A model generated the notes under the pieces. That model was given only the letters and a program-made list of their open reading frames with translations, made no database searches and was not told the origin of the DNA. Both the position numbers and the translations under genes were made by a program. From positions 248,001 to 312,000 of the forward strand of contig RBKR01000022.1 in assembly GCA_004835665.1 (NCBI GenBank): a stretch of 64,000 bases of DNA, given 5' to 3'. This document shows, in pieces, positions 24,706-38,400 of the stretch. Numbering within the stretch: the first letter of the stretch is position 1; each line of letters begins with the position of its first letter. This DNA is from Phoma sp. XZ068. Taxonomy: Eukaryota > Ascomycota > Dothideomycetes > Pleosporales > Didymellaceae.

Positions 24706-26203
24706 AACGTGCGGGGTAGTGTCGTTGTACATAGGTTACAAAAGAAAACGGCGTTTTGGAATGGGAACTGAAAAATGCATTTGTTGGCGTTCGGGAATAG
24801 TTTAGGGGATAGATATGCATGTTGCTTTTCGTGTCCGAATAATCTATTATACATCTGACATTTTCATCCGTGTCAGAATGGGATTATCTTCCACTTTATG
24901 TATTGTCTGTTCCTTCGATTCCTCCTCATTTGGTAACTCCTGGGCACGCACGTATGCAAAATCAGCGCTGATTATTGTTTGCCTTATCGTGTCCTCTGTT
25001 GTTTGCAACAAAAAAGCTTCCTACATCTTGCGATTATACAACAAGATTTGGTGAATCTCAGGTAGAGTTGCCAATGTGATGGCTGTACGGTGGCAGACTT
25101 GCGCATACTTGACCTGTCCACCTGTTGGCCTGAACACGGGTCCAATGACTAGCATGTAAGGCTGAGATACATGGAAACTCTACAATCCTTTTCTTGATTT
25201 GTCATGGTAGAGTCCGTTTCTGTCTGCACGAGAATTACAAGAGGTGAATGGAGGGTGCCTAGGAACAAATCAATCCTATCAGCAGGGTGGCAGGCTAAAA
25301 TGGTGCGGCACGGACCGTGGCGTGTAGGCAGCAGGCAACAGGCGAACGGACAGCCTGCGGCAGGGCCTAAATCTGCCTTGCCTGTGTTGCAGTTCGCAAA
25401 CATACTCACATCTGTTGGGATCTGAAGCACACATGAAATTAATGCTCATGCATGCGTTGAAGCGGGGCACTGTTTGAAGAAGGTCAAAGTTGCATTAATT
25501 GTATGGTACCGCCGATGTTGAAAAGAAGGGGAATCTCAGTAAACTTGAAACGAAACAAAGGTGCCACCGCCATGGGTGTGCAGATGGGGTCTAAGTATGC
25601 ATGGAGAATAGGAGTGCGTTGCGATACCGACAAAACATGAGGAACGGACTTCAAGCGCCACACAACAGAAGGAGCCTGAAGATCCGAAAAAAACCGCCGA
25701 GCGCCTCTATGATGCAATTGTTGTCCCAAGCCTGCTCCGCAGCCGTCATGGAAGTAGGTGCCTGCCGGCATCACATGGGCTGATAGTTCGTACACCGTGA
25801 CCGTAAGGATGCATGAGAGCCTGATAAAGATATCACGAAAAAAAAATAAGCCTCGAAACGCCTTCTTCCGGGGTATCGTGTATGATGCTGTCCAGGGCGT
25901 CGCCGTAGATCGTAAGGAAAAATGTTCCGCCTTGAACTCCGTATAGATGTTAGGAATTGAATAAAGAGATTCTGGGAAATCGATCGAACATTTCGAGGGA
26001 CGAGGATTGAGGCGTGGAGTATTTGCGCGTCGCACGAGGCAGTGTTGATGTGAAGTGGTGGTGTGCATTCACCCAATTGCGGTTAGTGCCTTGGGGGTCC
26101 GCATGATCGATGAGTGGATCAGCCGACGCGCATGCCCACCCACCACTCACCGCTATGATGGTGACATCTAGTGCACTGTACCAGGTTCTCCACCCTCATC
26201 CTA
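24706..26203. other. Intergenic region between convergent CSF1 and medA
   Basis: Both flanking genes end here. The region is AT-richer than its surroundings and has no convincing coding sequence. The longest minus-strand frame (25484-26068) lacks any recognisable family. Confidence 0.6.
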
Positions 26204-28587
26204 TTACACTCTCGTCGTACGGTGTCCGTATTGCTGGTAAGCGTCGTCTGCCGACATCTGGCTGATATCGGGTGCACCGTCTGATCGAAGTGCTTGGGAG
26301 GCAGGTGGCACGCCGGCTATGGCGGGATTGCTGAGGTAGCCATAGTCCCAGGATCCACGTCCTCCTTGTGTCATGGTAGATGGGTAATGCGACATATGAT
26401 GAGCTCCTGCTCCCCACTGAGTCACGCTTTGTACTGAAGGTGTCCTCTGCGGGGTAGGCATGCCATGCCCTGCTGATCCTTCAAGGCCTGCTGACATCTT
26501 GAAGTTTGGCGATAAGCTCGTGGACGTCATGTTGGGTGTGTAGGCAGTTGAGGCCATCGATGCTGAAACCGATCGCGGCGAAGTATTGCGATGCATACTC
26601 CCAGATGCATATGCAAGTCCACTCGACATGTAGGACGACGAGGAAGCAATAGGGAGCGATCCCGCGCCTGCCGTTGAGGCGTAGCTTGCAGACTACGAGA
26701 TATCAGTTCCATGCCGTGCGTCGCTGTAGGGTAACTTACATATTTGCTGATAATCTTTTTCAATGCATGAGAAAGTATCTTCCAGGCGAAAACCTTAACA
26801 TCCTTTTCAATGTTGCGCGGCTTGGGTGCAGGAAAGCCCATAATAACCTTGAAGAATTCCTCGCTGTCCGCTTTGGCTTTGGACACCGTAAGCGGCCGAA
26901 AGCCTTCCAGGTTGCGACGAATGCGATTCTTCTCTTCGACCGTAAAGCGCACGTTCACTAGCTGTTCCAGAAGGTATATCGTATCAACGCTGGTGATATA
27001 GTACTCGTCCTTCTCTTCCCACCAGATACAACTCACGCAGATGCTTCTTGTCGGACGAGCTTCTGGCGTGATGGGCGCAAACGTTGTTGAGATTGTACTG
27101 CCATGTTGTGATCGCTCGAATTGTACAAGCCGGCGTTTCGCATCAATTTCGTCCTGCGACCAGTCTTCAACCATCTTATCGAGGTCGCCTTCAATCTTCA
27201 AGATCGCTTTTGTCTGGTACATAGAGTATGGGTTGAACGGCTGACCATTTGAAGCGGCTCCGCTTTGTGCGATCGATGTTGCTCGGACCAAAACAGGAGC
27301 TGGAAGAGTGGACGGTGACGGCAGAACCGATAGGCCTGATGGTGTTGCAGTCATCGAACCGGGACTACGACTGGGCTGTACAAGAGAGCTATAATGACTG
27401 TAGGATTGAAGCCCAGGGGACATCTGTGGCGGCTTCAAGTCACTTTGACCCATGCTTGGGACTGCATATAGGCCTTTTTGTGACAGTTGAGACGAGTAAG
27501 TGCTGCTCCTGCTCATGTCGTATGTTCCAGTCTGACCAAACCCACCAGAGATCGACGACTGCGCCGGCAAGGGTGACAGCTGTGCCGTTGAATAGGCCCC
27601 AGACATCGAGCGTGGCTTTGCTGGAAAGCGGAGTGTATTTTGACGCTTTGCGGCTATCGTGTCAAAATCTTCCTCATCCGCATAATCCGTGGAGTACTTG
27701 CGCTTCTTTGAGAACTCGGAAGCGGACTGATACGCCAGGTTGGGAGACATGTCCGTGTATGTAAATCTGCCAGCGTCTGCCTGATGGCGAAGACGGCCAT
27801 CTTTCTCCATCTGTAGCTTCAGCATCATCGTGGGATCCCATGTGTTTGTCAACGGGAAGGGAGGAACCTCCACACTGAGAACGTAGTTGTACCAGTCGTC
27901 GTCGTAGTCCACCTTCTGCAGGCCTGCGACGCATGCCTTTTTACCAAACATGAGGATAAAAGTGTACTGCTCTGCAGCGAGATCGTAATTCGTTCGGAGT
28001 TGCAAACTGACGGCAGATCCAGCGGTGCCTTGCGTAGGCGTAACGAAGCCCGTTATTTCCGTTTCAGTACTTGTGTGAGAAGCGGGATGACGAGATCTTG
28101 CATCGATAAATGAGGTAGCAGGTAGCAGGTCCCCTGGTCCGCGTGACTCGTACGTTGAGCTAGGAATATAAGGCATCTCTGCATTCGAGTGCTCATGAAC
28201 TAGACGCGTGGATGCATCCGTGTAAGTAGAGGCGAATGATGGCTGTGCAATGCCGGGGTAGCTCGGAACCTGATTCGATCTTGTGGCTTCGGCGTCTGGA
28301 GGGGTGCGCGGTCAGTAAACCTTGCTAATCGTTCTCACGTGGCACCCAAAAGGGTCCATCCGACCAAAAGTGTGGCAGCTGCCACACAAAATCATCAGAT
28401 GAGCGATAGGGCACTTACCATACACATATTGTTGGCTCTTGCCGTAGTCGGACATGGACAAGACACTCGTGCCTAAGGCAGAATGAATATCAGGAAGGCT
28501 ACTTCTGAAGCCTTCACTATACTGGGCAAGATATTGCTCAGTATCCGATGCGACGCCTCGCAAAAAGGGCGCACCAAAGCTATCAGA
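26204..28587 (-). CDS. medA: MedA (Medusa)-type developmental regulator, DUF7082 protein
   Basis: Orthologue of Aspergillus MedA, Magnaporthe Acr1 and Fusarium Ren1, nuclear regulators of conidiophore development and virulence-related traits. Supported coding exons on the minus strand are 28419-28587, 26740-28295 and 26204-26692. From the ATG at 28455 the product is 693 aa. The frame is open upstream of it to a good acceptor at 28588, so an additional 5' exon is possible; I could not fix its start. Residues about 50-140 hold a conserved block around ITGFVTPTQGTAGSAVSLQL. The strongly conserved C-terminal domain spans about 372-531 and includes KRRLVQFERSQ, ICVSCIWWEEKDEYYITSVD, NRIRRNLEGFRPLTVSKAKA and FFKVIMGFPAPKPRNIEKDV. 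A Ser/Ala-rich tail follows. The 123-nt intron 28296-28418 carries an 18-bp palindrome. The gene faces about 6.8 kb of gene-free upstream DNA. Confidence 0.9.
28370..28387. other. 18-bp perfect palindrome in a medA intron
   Basis: GTGTGGCAGCTGCCACAC is its own reverse complement, centred on CAGCTG (an E-box-type core). It lies inside the intron 28296-28418 of medA. It could be a binding site for a dimeric regulator or a small hairpin; neither is shown. Confidence 0.6.
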
Positions 28588-31500
28588 CTATGCCATCAAA
28601 AGTCAGCGATCTGGTTGTTGGGGGCTAAGTTACAGGCAGCAGTAGAGCGATGCCAGGCTGAGTGACAAGGCAATAATGAAATTTGCAACCAGGATTAGGC
28701 GCCGTACCTGATAGCTAGGCTGGATGGTGCAGGCCAGCTTGACGGTCTCCTAGAGCTTCTAGGAAGAGGTGCAGGTGTACTTTTCGTGGTTTTCGGTGCC
28801 GTGGTGATCTGCACCAGGGTGTTCGTCAAACGTTGGGACGCAAGACGAAGCGTGGCCACCAATGAAGAAACAGTGTAGGCCTGTGACAGGATGTTGCAAC
28901 GAGTTGCCTTGTCGATTCGTACTTGCAACGACAGGAGTGAGATTCGAAGACACTGGAAGTGGGCCCTGTGACCAGCGATACTGACGGAAGAAGGATACCC
29001 AGAGACAGAGGACCAAGATGTTTGGAAGGTCGATTCATCCGGGAATCAGGGGAACTTTGAATGTCGGTGTCCTACACGGTAAGTTCTGTTCTTCGCCTAG
29101 TCGGAACCTGGATCATAACAGATCTGACGTGCCGAAAAAGGGAAGGGTAAGCGTCGTGCTGGTAGCAGGCAAGACTTGATTCAGAGCAAATGCCAGGTCC
29201 TAAAATGACAGTAAGTTCCTGAGCATAAAATGTCGCATGTCATGACCCGCATTGCGATGTGACAGCCGTTGTGACTTACATAGCAGACAAAGAGCTTGAG
29301 ACAAGGCCGTGGGCTAGCCAGAGTGGTAGAGGCCAGGCAGCCTTACCTTACCGGAGGGTAGACAAACAGTTGGGTTATGAAGCTTTGGTAGTGGAGTAGG
29401 CGAATGTTAATAGTGGGTAGGTGCAGTAAGAGTGAGAGGCTACGACGCAACCCAAGCCAACGGTAAGGGGTGAGATTGGCCAGTGTAGAAGATGCAAGAG
29501 AGGCGGTAATGCAAGGACGAGCGTGCACAGTGGGCTCTGGGGGTTCGGGATGACTCTTGGTGATTACCGGGCCCGCCAACGTGGTAGCCTAGTCGAGCAG
29601 CAAGTGCTGAAGCACGCCCCTCGAGCTGCTTGATCTCCTGCCGTTGAGCACTACGTAGTGCAAGCTCTGACAAGCGTGAACGGCTGGATTAGTATGCAGA
29701 GGGTGGATCGAGCTAGCTGCTAGGACAATGTTTTGTTGCAGCTCTCGTACACTGCAAAGTGTCCGGGGATGGCGCCCAGCTGCAAGCTGAGAAGTAAGCT
29801 GAGATTGAAGGTGACGTGTGGATGGTCGTTGTGGTCAGACAGCTGTGGCTGCGAGCGATGAGTAGGCAAGACAGCTCTAGAATGCAGGCTCAAACGCAAC
29901 GAAGCTATGGGCCCAGGATCGTCTGAAGGCGGACGGTTCCTGAGTCGTGCAGTGTAATTCTAAGACCTCTGCAATGGAAGGAAGCGCGGATGCGGAGGAC
30001 CAGGGCCAGTGCGTCGAAACACAATCCGTGAGGCGTCAAGTATGGAGAGAAGGGTGATTGTGTAGGAAATGCAAACGGGAAGCGTGACGGCGAATAGGTG
30101 AGCAGTGCAGGAGTTGGAGTTGGGGGTGGGGGTGAAGGGTGCAGCAGCGAGGATTGAGGGCGATGTGTGGGCTGAACATGGAGATATCGCGAGTGCGCAG
30201 CGCGGCCGAAGCCCTCATCATGATATACACGGCGACGCAGCTTAGACGACAGCTCAGCAGCGTCTACACGGCCTCTGCCGTCGACGTCTGTCAGGGTCGC
30301 CGTGAGCCTCCGCCTGGCGGGAGGCGTGCACGGTCAACCGGGCACTGAGTGGCCGCCGAGATGACGGATGATGGGCTGCTCATGGCAGCCAATGCACGGC
30401 ATTCGTGCGCAGCGCCCCATCAGGGCGCCGTGGTGATGGATGAGCGGTGCAAAGGGAGGCATCAGATGGAGTGTGGTGAGCAGCGCGATGGGCTGGGGCG
30501 GGACAAGCGAGCGATCGGGCTGCTATTCCTGGAGTGGCTTGCAGCTAACCTTAATCCCCATCCCTGTCGTCGTCTGCGCATCGCCCAAAAGCCACGCCGA
30601 CCAGCCTCCATCCAGGCACAGCGCAGCGTCCGCGACCGCTACGATGACGAGAGGGCCGCCCGCCAGCAAAGGGAGCCGTCTCTGTCCTACGTGGGCGCGT
30701 TTCGGTCTCCTCGAGAGGCGACCATGCCATGGCAGGAACGCTCCCCTGCTCAGCACGCTCTTTCCCTCGCTCGCGCATCGCTCCTCCCGCTCGCAGATGG
30801 ACTGTTTGCATGTAACAGCCACATCGGCATGGGCGCGGAAGAAGCAATGACGCCTGTCGGCAGGCGCGACGGGCGACGAGGCTGTCTCGTGCGGCGGGGA
30901 CGGCGCTGCTCCTGCCCAATTGCCCGCCGCCTTGCACTCCGCACTCCAGCGACGCATGCTCCCGAAAGCGAAGCTCTCCGAACGGCCACGCCCCTTGCAC
31001 CCTCAGCCAGTTCCTTCTCAGCAAGTGATCGAAATAGTTGGCACTGGTATTCTTAGAACGCTGGTGCCGTATCACTCAATCCTCTTACCCGAACAGGACC
31101 GCTGGCGGTTTGTCTGCGGCTGTGTTGCTCACAGGTCAGCCGCCCCACTCTCCAGAGCAATCAACACCTCAGCGCTCTTGCGCAATCCCCATACTCCCCT
31201 CTCAAGTGGACCAGAGCCCGCACAACACCATCACGTTCTTGATCCCTGTACTGTGGACCGGAGCAAAAACAAAAGCCTGGTTGCTGATGTGCACCGTTCA
31301 CCACCAGGCAAACGAAGCCATGCAGCCCTGTCTCATGGCGCACAAGGGAATGGAGCACTCGCCGAATGGTATTAATCTCCGCGACCAATAAATCTACGGG
31401 ACCCTCAGCGTGTGCGGGTCATCCCTAGCTGTGACAATCTCCCGTCCACGCTCCTTCACCTCACGGCACAACTTTGAGCTCCTACACTTTCGCCGTTGCT

Positions 31501-34383
31501 GGGATTCGCTGTAGTAGTCTTGGGCCGTTCTCTAATGCGAAGTCCCATTAACAGCAAGAAGGACTCCTTCCAAGTCGCTGCACTATCACGATGCAGGAGG
31601 TCACCGCTGGGGTGGTACTACTCTCGACTTCACGCTTGTCTTAGTGGCATACCACTCCATCTAACGCTTGTTCAAAATGAGAGCCGAGCTGTCGTGGCTA
31701 CCCAATTCGGTTTGCCATACACATTGCGCAGAAGCCTGCCATGCCTGTGGCTCATGTATACGCTTTACTATTCACACTCTCTGTTCTGTTGGTGCTTCGC
31801 TCTCTATTCGACTCGTCCAGATGTTGATGCTTACAGAGCAGGCCTTGGTCCTTTTCCGGGGGCTTGTTCAACACCAGGGTTAAAAATGTACAAGGGACCC
31901 GCGCCATGCCGTCGGGCCATTCTCACCAGCACCCGAAACGTGCCTGCCGGACACCGACTGCGCACAACAGTTGATCCGATGCCAGTACCCGTAAGTCCTT
32001 CCATGACAGGGCTATCGAGTACTTACTTCGGCCGTTGGTACACACAATAACACTAGAACCGTTTCCCCATTGTTGCCCTTCATTCGCAGTGCCAGCAAGT
32101 CATATGTACGACCTTCACCAACAGAATTGGTGCTTGCCATTACTTTGAGGCGCCGTGAGTGTTGATCTTGGTTCCACAAAACAAATGCGGTTCCTTTTGA
32201 TTGTTACATTTGCTACACCTAAACGGGTTTTTTCTGCTTCAGCTCATCCACCATGCCACTCTATCTACCCCGACCTCGGCCAACAAACTTGAACTTCTAA
32301 CGCCGAGCATACAATATCCACAATTTGCATGCAAGCGCCGGAGACGATTTGCATTCGCTCCCCTTCTTAGGATATCATCCGTCCCTGCTCTTGGCTGCTT
32401 TGTCACGTAAGGCTCTCCGTGGCTCTGGCTCCTCCGGCCACACATCTGCAAGCTTCCATCACTCTACAAGGACTTTGCAGGTTTGAGGTCCGACCAGGTT
32501 GGTCACGATTGGGCCTTAGCATCGCTCATTCGAAGCTCGGTTGAGGCCGACATAGTCGTGGCGGATGTCGGCTTGCCACTAGTCCCTCACGACCCGGTTG
32601 TTGGGTGCTTCGTGCAGTTCGTACGACCACCTCTCACGTAGCCCCGTCGTACGCAAGGGTTGGATTCCAGTTACCTGGGACGAGGTTGTTCGATGGGCCG
32701 GAGAGGCCGTTGTGGGGAAAAGGATCGTTCTTTGATCATGCAGCTACATGGGTGACTTGCATGCGCAAGGTCAAGTTCCGAATCATTGGCAAGCCATCGC
32801 AGCCAAGTCCACTGCTTCGCGTTTGAGGAACTACGCTGACCGATAAGGCAGACTGTGACACAGCGCAAAGCGTGGCCTCAACTTACGCGCTTCTTCACCA
32901 GCCCATCCCCTCCCTCAATGCTCAATGCGCGTCAGGACGAGACACTTATTTCTCAATGACCGAAGTGCAACACCAGCAGTGGTTCTGTTTCACACAGAAC
33001 TTTCTCTCCCTCGAGCAAATACTATCATCGAGTGCTCAACCTCCTTGCATTCGGCTCAAGTCGGCATGTGATTCCTTTGGTATCACAGTACGACGCACCT
33101 TTCTTCGCGGGTACACGTGACCGGTGCTGCTTCTGGCAGATGCAAGCATTCCTATGTAAGCCATTGACGGCGTCAAAGATGCCAAACGAGTACAGAACAC
33201 GGTATCCCGCAAGTTCTCTACTAAAGCGCGGAGTCGGTGTGTTTGAGCGAAGAATGCAAGCTAATTGTTGTGGCAAGTGCGATTGAGGACTGAATGCTGG
33301 CCGTACGACTGTGAGCTCTGTAGCCGTTAACGCAACAAGCGAGTGGCAGGCATCGACGCTAAAACCAATGTAATCCCCACAGGAAAAGTCCAACTAGGAA
33401 CGACAATGAAGCCCTTTACAGATACAGAAGATGATGAACGACCCCACAGAGTGATTCTTTGAGGAGCAAACTTCGACACTAATGGTGATGATCCATCAAT
33501 TCAGATTCACTCCACAGAATCTTTGGTTAGGATGCGTACTGAATTTGAAGTTGTAATCCAAGATCCGGTCCTTTTTGGCACACCATTATCGAAATGGCTG
33601 AAAGCAACTCGATCTTGATATTACGTTCTATGTAGACCCTTGTCGATGAACGAAGGAGCTATGTCTAAGATGTGTATTTTGTTCGATTCGGCGTATAGAA
33701 ATCCCCACATTCAGGTACTGACAGGCACAGGCCTGAACGAAACCAACGTTATAAGTTGCTGTACACCTTCCGATACTAGCAACCCGATGGGCCCGAGTAG
33801 TCTGTTTCACACCAATGTACTTGACTGAATGTTAGTACTTGTGAAACAGCCCAGCAAATGGCAATCGGAAGTTCGGTTGCTTTGGACTGTCTTTACCTGA
33901 CCTCATTGATGCTATTACATTCTCAGCGCACCTGCTCGGAAGTGTATACACATGTTCATGTATATCAGATAAGATAGAATAGCAAGGTAAGGATTCGAGC
34001 TCGCTTGTTGTTTCAGACATCCTAAATTGATCCCAAAATATGATTGCTAGGTGCATGGTGCGGATGTTCACATTTGCGGTACTGGCTTTCTTAGATAGCA
34101 GCGACACTGCAGGTGGACATAGATCTCATGAATGTTGAGTATCGGTTGCATGTGAAAGAACTCCACCAGCACATCACCGTGCTTAAATATGTATTAACTG
34201 GCCAAGGTAACTTCTGAGATCCTCGCCACCACAGCTCCCACTGGACACCGGCTGCTGTAAATGAGGCGTCATCTTGAATTAATTAGGCTTCAAAGGGATC
34301 CTGTCAGTATCCCAGGCACGTCACAAAGAAGCCATGCCAGCATAGTTACTGCGGGATATGTTGCCTCAATCCAACTGCTCAAG

Positions 34384-34426
34384 CTTCTTCTTCTTCTTCT
34401 TCTTCTTCTTCTTCTTCTTCTTCTTC
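34384..34426. repeat. (CTT)14 trinucleotide microsatellite
   Basis: About fourteen uninterrupted CTT units in the gene-free region upstream of medA. Not in a supported coding frame. Confidence 0.95.
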
Positions 34427-34678
34427 GCACACGGTACCAGTCGCGGAGCAATCTTACACCACCCGGATCGACATGTCTAGGATTCGTAATCTGGAACGAC
34501 TAGAACGGACAATAACCATCGATATCTCAGGTTTGAGATCAACCTCAGTTGCTCTAAGACAATAACCTTCGTTATTCATGGCATAATCCGTCGACGCTGG
34601 TTGATTCCATTGTTGGGCGTCTGCACACAAGAACAAAAATTGGAATATTATCTACAACTCTAAAATGACCTCGAGTTT

Positions 34679-34695
34679 AAAAAAAAAAAAAAAAA
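34679..34695. repeat. A17 homopolymer
   Basis: Seventeen consecutive A in an AT-rich part of the medA upstream region. I see no target-site duplication or retroelement remnant beside it. Confidence 0.9.
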
Positions 34696-35425
34696 TTCTT
34701 AGGATACTTGCGTTCTTGGCTGCCCCAAATTTAAGGTTAAGAGGGGTGCGTGTGGATGCAACAGTGTCACTGTAGTGATTCATTTCTGGGCTACGAGCTG
34801 CATGTCGAAATATCAATCGTCCATGATTGTGAGGAGATGAATCCAAACGCACGAGTTAAACTTTGAAGATCACAATGCTTCTGATTTGCTGAACTATCCA
34901 TGTTTCTTGCACATGTATGTTAATTGGCACTAGGTGAAGCATTACACTATTTCGTAGTAGGACGCATCAAGTTTATTTAGTTGCTTCAAGTTTGATGTTG
35001 TCGGACAGACGCCGAGCCAGTCCCAACCTGACCTCAACAGAGCGGGTGTGATCCATTCTCGACCATAGTAGAAAACGCTGTGAGCATGCAAAATAAGAGT
35101 TTGAAGTATATACCAATGCAATTCATTACTGACACCATCTCATTTCATCATCATGCAATCATGCAGATATGCCGTCTCGTCATTAGCAAAACAAGGAAAC
35201 TCATCAAAAACGCAAACAAGCAGCGCAAAACATTCGAGACCAAACCAATCAGCCAGTCTACCATCCAAACATCCGACCAGCACGATCTTACGCTCACTCA
35301 CGCAACGACGGAAACCGGACGGGGTATAATGCCACACAGCAAGAAAACAAAACACAATCTGTACAATCTCGTCCCATCACGACCAAAACCGCAGAGTCGG
35401 AACCCTCCATTCAGAGAGCAAGCAT

Positions 35426-38400
35426 CTAAGCCTCAGCGACAGCCTCGGCCTTGACACCGTTCTCCTTCGGCTTCTCTGCAGCAGCAGCAGTCAGCTGCTT
35501 GATCTTAGCGTCCTTCTCCTTGATCTTGTCCATGACAGACTTGTTCAGAGTCTTGAGCGATTCCTGGCCCTTCTTCGCCTCCTCAACTTCCTTCTTGAGG
35601 GTATCAAGTTCAGTCTTGCTAGCCTCGCTGGAAGCCTTCAGGGTAGCAAGCTCAGCCTCGAACTTTTGGGATTTCTCTTCCTCAGCCTTGCGAGCCGCAA
35701 TAGCCTCATCGATGGCCTTGGTGCTAGCTGCTGCCTTCTCTTCGGCCTCCTTGGCCTGCTGTTGCGAAAGCTCGAGGGCCTTGGTAGCTTCGAGGAGCTT
35801 GTTGTCGGATTCGGTCTTCAGTTGCTCGATGGCCTTCGCGGATTCGGCAGCCTTCTGAGATTCAGCGAGCTGCGCCTGAAGTTCTGAGATCTGAGCGTCC
35901 TTTCCAGCCTTCTCCTTAGTAACAGCTTCGACACTAGACTCTAGCTGAGCAACCTTAGCATCGTTTGCCTTGATTTGCTCCTCGAAGGTAGCCTTCTCAG
36001 ATGCTGCCTTCTCGGCAACAGCCTTGTGCTCTGCGATTTCGGAGGCCAATGCTGCTGCCTTAGCTTGGGCATCGGTGGCTGCGTTGTGCTCATCAGCAAG
36101 CGACTTCTCAGCCTTCTCTTGCGCCAACTTCGCAGTCTTGGCCTCTTCCTGGACAGATGAGAGACTAGCCTTTGTCTCATCATGAGCAGCGATGGCGCTT
36201 TTAACGGCATCATCGTGGGCAGACTTCGCACTAGCCAGCTCCTTCTTGGTAGCCTCGTGGGAAGACTCTGCTTCCTTCAAAGCAGCACTGTGATCAGCAG
36301 TGACTTTGTCGAGCTGGCTTTGCAGTTCTACAGCCTTCGATCCGTCCTCCTTGGCCGACTTCAGCTCATTGCTCAGATCGTCCTTGGACTTCTGAAGAGC
36401 AGCCAATGTCTCCTCGGTAGACGAGAGGGTAGACTTTGTTGTTTCGTGTGCCTTCTCAGCATCAGCCTGAGCTTGTTGCGCAGCCGTCAGTTGGCTCTTG
36501 GTCTCTTCGAGTCCGGAGTTGCTAGCCTTCTGAGCAGCTTCCAGCTCGGCGATACGGCTATTGAGCTTCTCAACTTCCTTCAGGGCCTCCTCCTTGGCAG
36601 TGAGATCCTTCTGTAGCGCAGCGATCTGCTCGTCGGCCTTGCTGCTTGATGACTTAGCAGCATCCTGGGCCTCAGAAAGTTCTGCGTCCTTGCTCTTGAG
36701 GGAAGCCTGGAGGCTAGCAACCTGTTCGGCCTGTTGCTTAGCATCGGCAAGCTCCTTCTCAAGAGTTGAGATCTTGGTGGAAAGCTCGGTCGACTCTTTC
36801 TTTGCGTTATCGCCAGCTTCGACGGCCTTGGCGAGCTCAGCATCCTGGGCTTCCAATTTCTGAGTCGAATCCTTCAATGAAGACTCCAATTCCGAGACCT
36901 TGCTCTGGAGACCGCTAGTCTCACCCTTGGCAGACTCCGTAGCCTTCGCAGCCTCCTGCTTGGCAGCTTCAAGGTTCTTCTCGAGTTCCGCAATTTGGGC
37001 ACCCGTGTTTTCCTTCAGCTTGCTAGCATCTGCCTGGGCGGCGGTGCTCTTGGACTGTTCGCTTTCGAGGTCGGCAATGGCAGTGGCCAGTTTCTTCTCG
37101 AGCTCTTGGACCTGAGATGATGAACTTTCGGTGGCCTTTTGTGCGTCCTGCTTGGCAGCGGAAACTTCGGCATCCTTAGCAGCAAGGTCATCGGTCGCCT
37201 TCTTCAATGAGCTTTCAAGCTCAGTGATCTTCGACGATGAGCTCTCGGTGCTCTTGCTGACCTCTTGCTGTGCTGCTTCGAGTTCCGACTCTTTCTTGGC
37301 CAGGTTGCCTTGTGCCTCCTTCAAGAGCTTGTCTAAGTCAGCGATCTTTGCCGAAGAGGCTTCGGTGCTGTTGCTCGCGTCACTGCGGGCGCTCTCGACT
37401 TCCTTCTCCTTGGCTGCAAGACTGTCCTGTGCCTCCTTGAGCGATTGCTCAAGCTCCGAGACCTTCTTCGAAGAAGTCTCGGTGGCTGCCGAGGCATCGC
37501 TCTGTGCCTTCTGAAGAGCCTGCTCCTTGGTAGCAAGATCCTCCTGTGCCGTCTTGAGGGAAGCCTCCAACTCTGACACACGAGCATCAGCAGAGCCGGT
37601 AGCGCTCTCGGCAGCACTCTTCGCCTTGGCAAGAGCATCTTCTAGCTCAGCAACGCGGGCAGCTGAAGCCTCTGATGCTTTTGAGGCATCTCCCTTGGCG
37701 CTTTGAAGCTCCTCCTCCTTTTGGGCAAGGCTATCCTCAGCATCCTTCAGCGACTTCTCCAGGCCAGTGATCTGGGCAGTTAGAGTGTCGACACTGCTCT
37801 TCGCTTTCTCGGCGGCTTCGACGGCATTCTCCTTTTCAGTAGTGAGGGTGGTAATCTGGCTCTTCAATTCTGATGTCTTGGAAGCAAGGGATTCCTGGGC
37901 CTCCTTCAGATCGCCTTCCAGCTTCGAGATCTTAGTGGAAAGCTCATCAGCATCACCCTTCGATGCGTCCGCAGCGGCCAGCTTCTCTTGTAGCACGCTG
38001 ATCTGCTTCTTGAGCGCCTCGATCTCGCTCTTGCTCGAATCGGTAACAGCGGCAGCATCCTTGCTAGCGTTAGCAGCCTCTTCAGACTTGTTCGCAAGTT
38101 CCTGCTTGGCTGACTCCAGATCGGAGGTACGGCTGGACAGCTCCTCCTTCGCGTCGGTGAGCGCCTTCTCGAGTTCAGTGATCTTGGCATTGTGTTCCTC
38201 GGATGCGGAAGCGTTAGACGACTCAAGCTCGGAGAGCTTCAGGCCTCTGGCTTCGTGCTCTTGGGAAAGCTTGTTGTGTGCCTCGGTCTGAGCACTAAGC
38301 TTTTCGGTGGCACCGGCGTGGTCAGCTTGCAGAGCCTCGATTTGCTGCTTCAACGAGGCGACTTCGCTCTGAAGTTGCTCAACGTTTTTGCTACTGGCCT

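Larger units (their letters stand above)
28588..35425. other. About 6.8 kb region upstream of medA without a convincing gene
   Basis: This is the largest gap in the window. It probably contains one or more 5' leader exons and the promoter of medA: an acceptor at 28588 and a donor-like CAG/gtacgg at about 28708 suggest a leader exon. Frames up to 235 codons (30349-31056) exist but begin at non-ATG codons or have random composition. A TTC microsatellite (34384-34426) and an A17 run (34679-34695) occur near the right end. Long non-coding transcripts cannot be excluded. Confidence 0.5.

Noticed and set aside
25484..26068. 194-codon minus-strand frame between CSF1 and medA
   Set aside because: No ordered domain, no support for a start or promoter; it is in the 3' flank of two convergent genes.
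30349..32050. Plus-strand frames of 235 and 184 codons upstream of medA
   Set aside because: They begin at GTG or TTG, and composition is unlike the real proteins in this window.
34384..34695. Microsatellite plus A17 run as a possible retroelement tail
   Set aside because: No target-site duplication, no coding remnant, and no terminal structure nearby.
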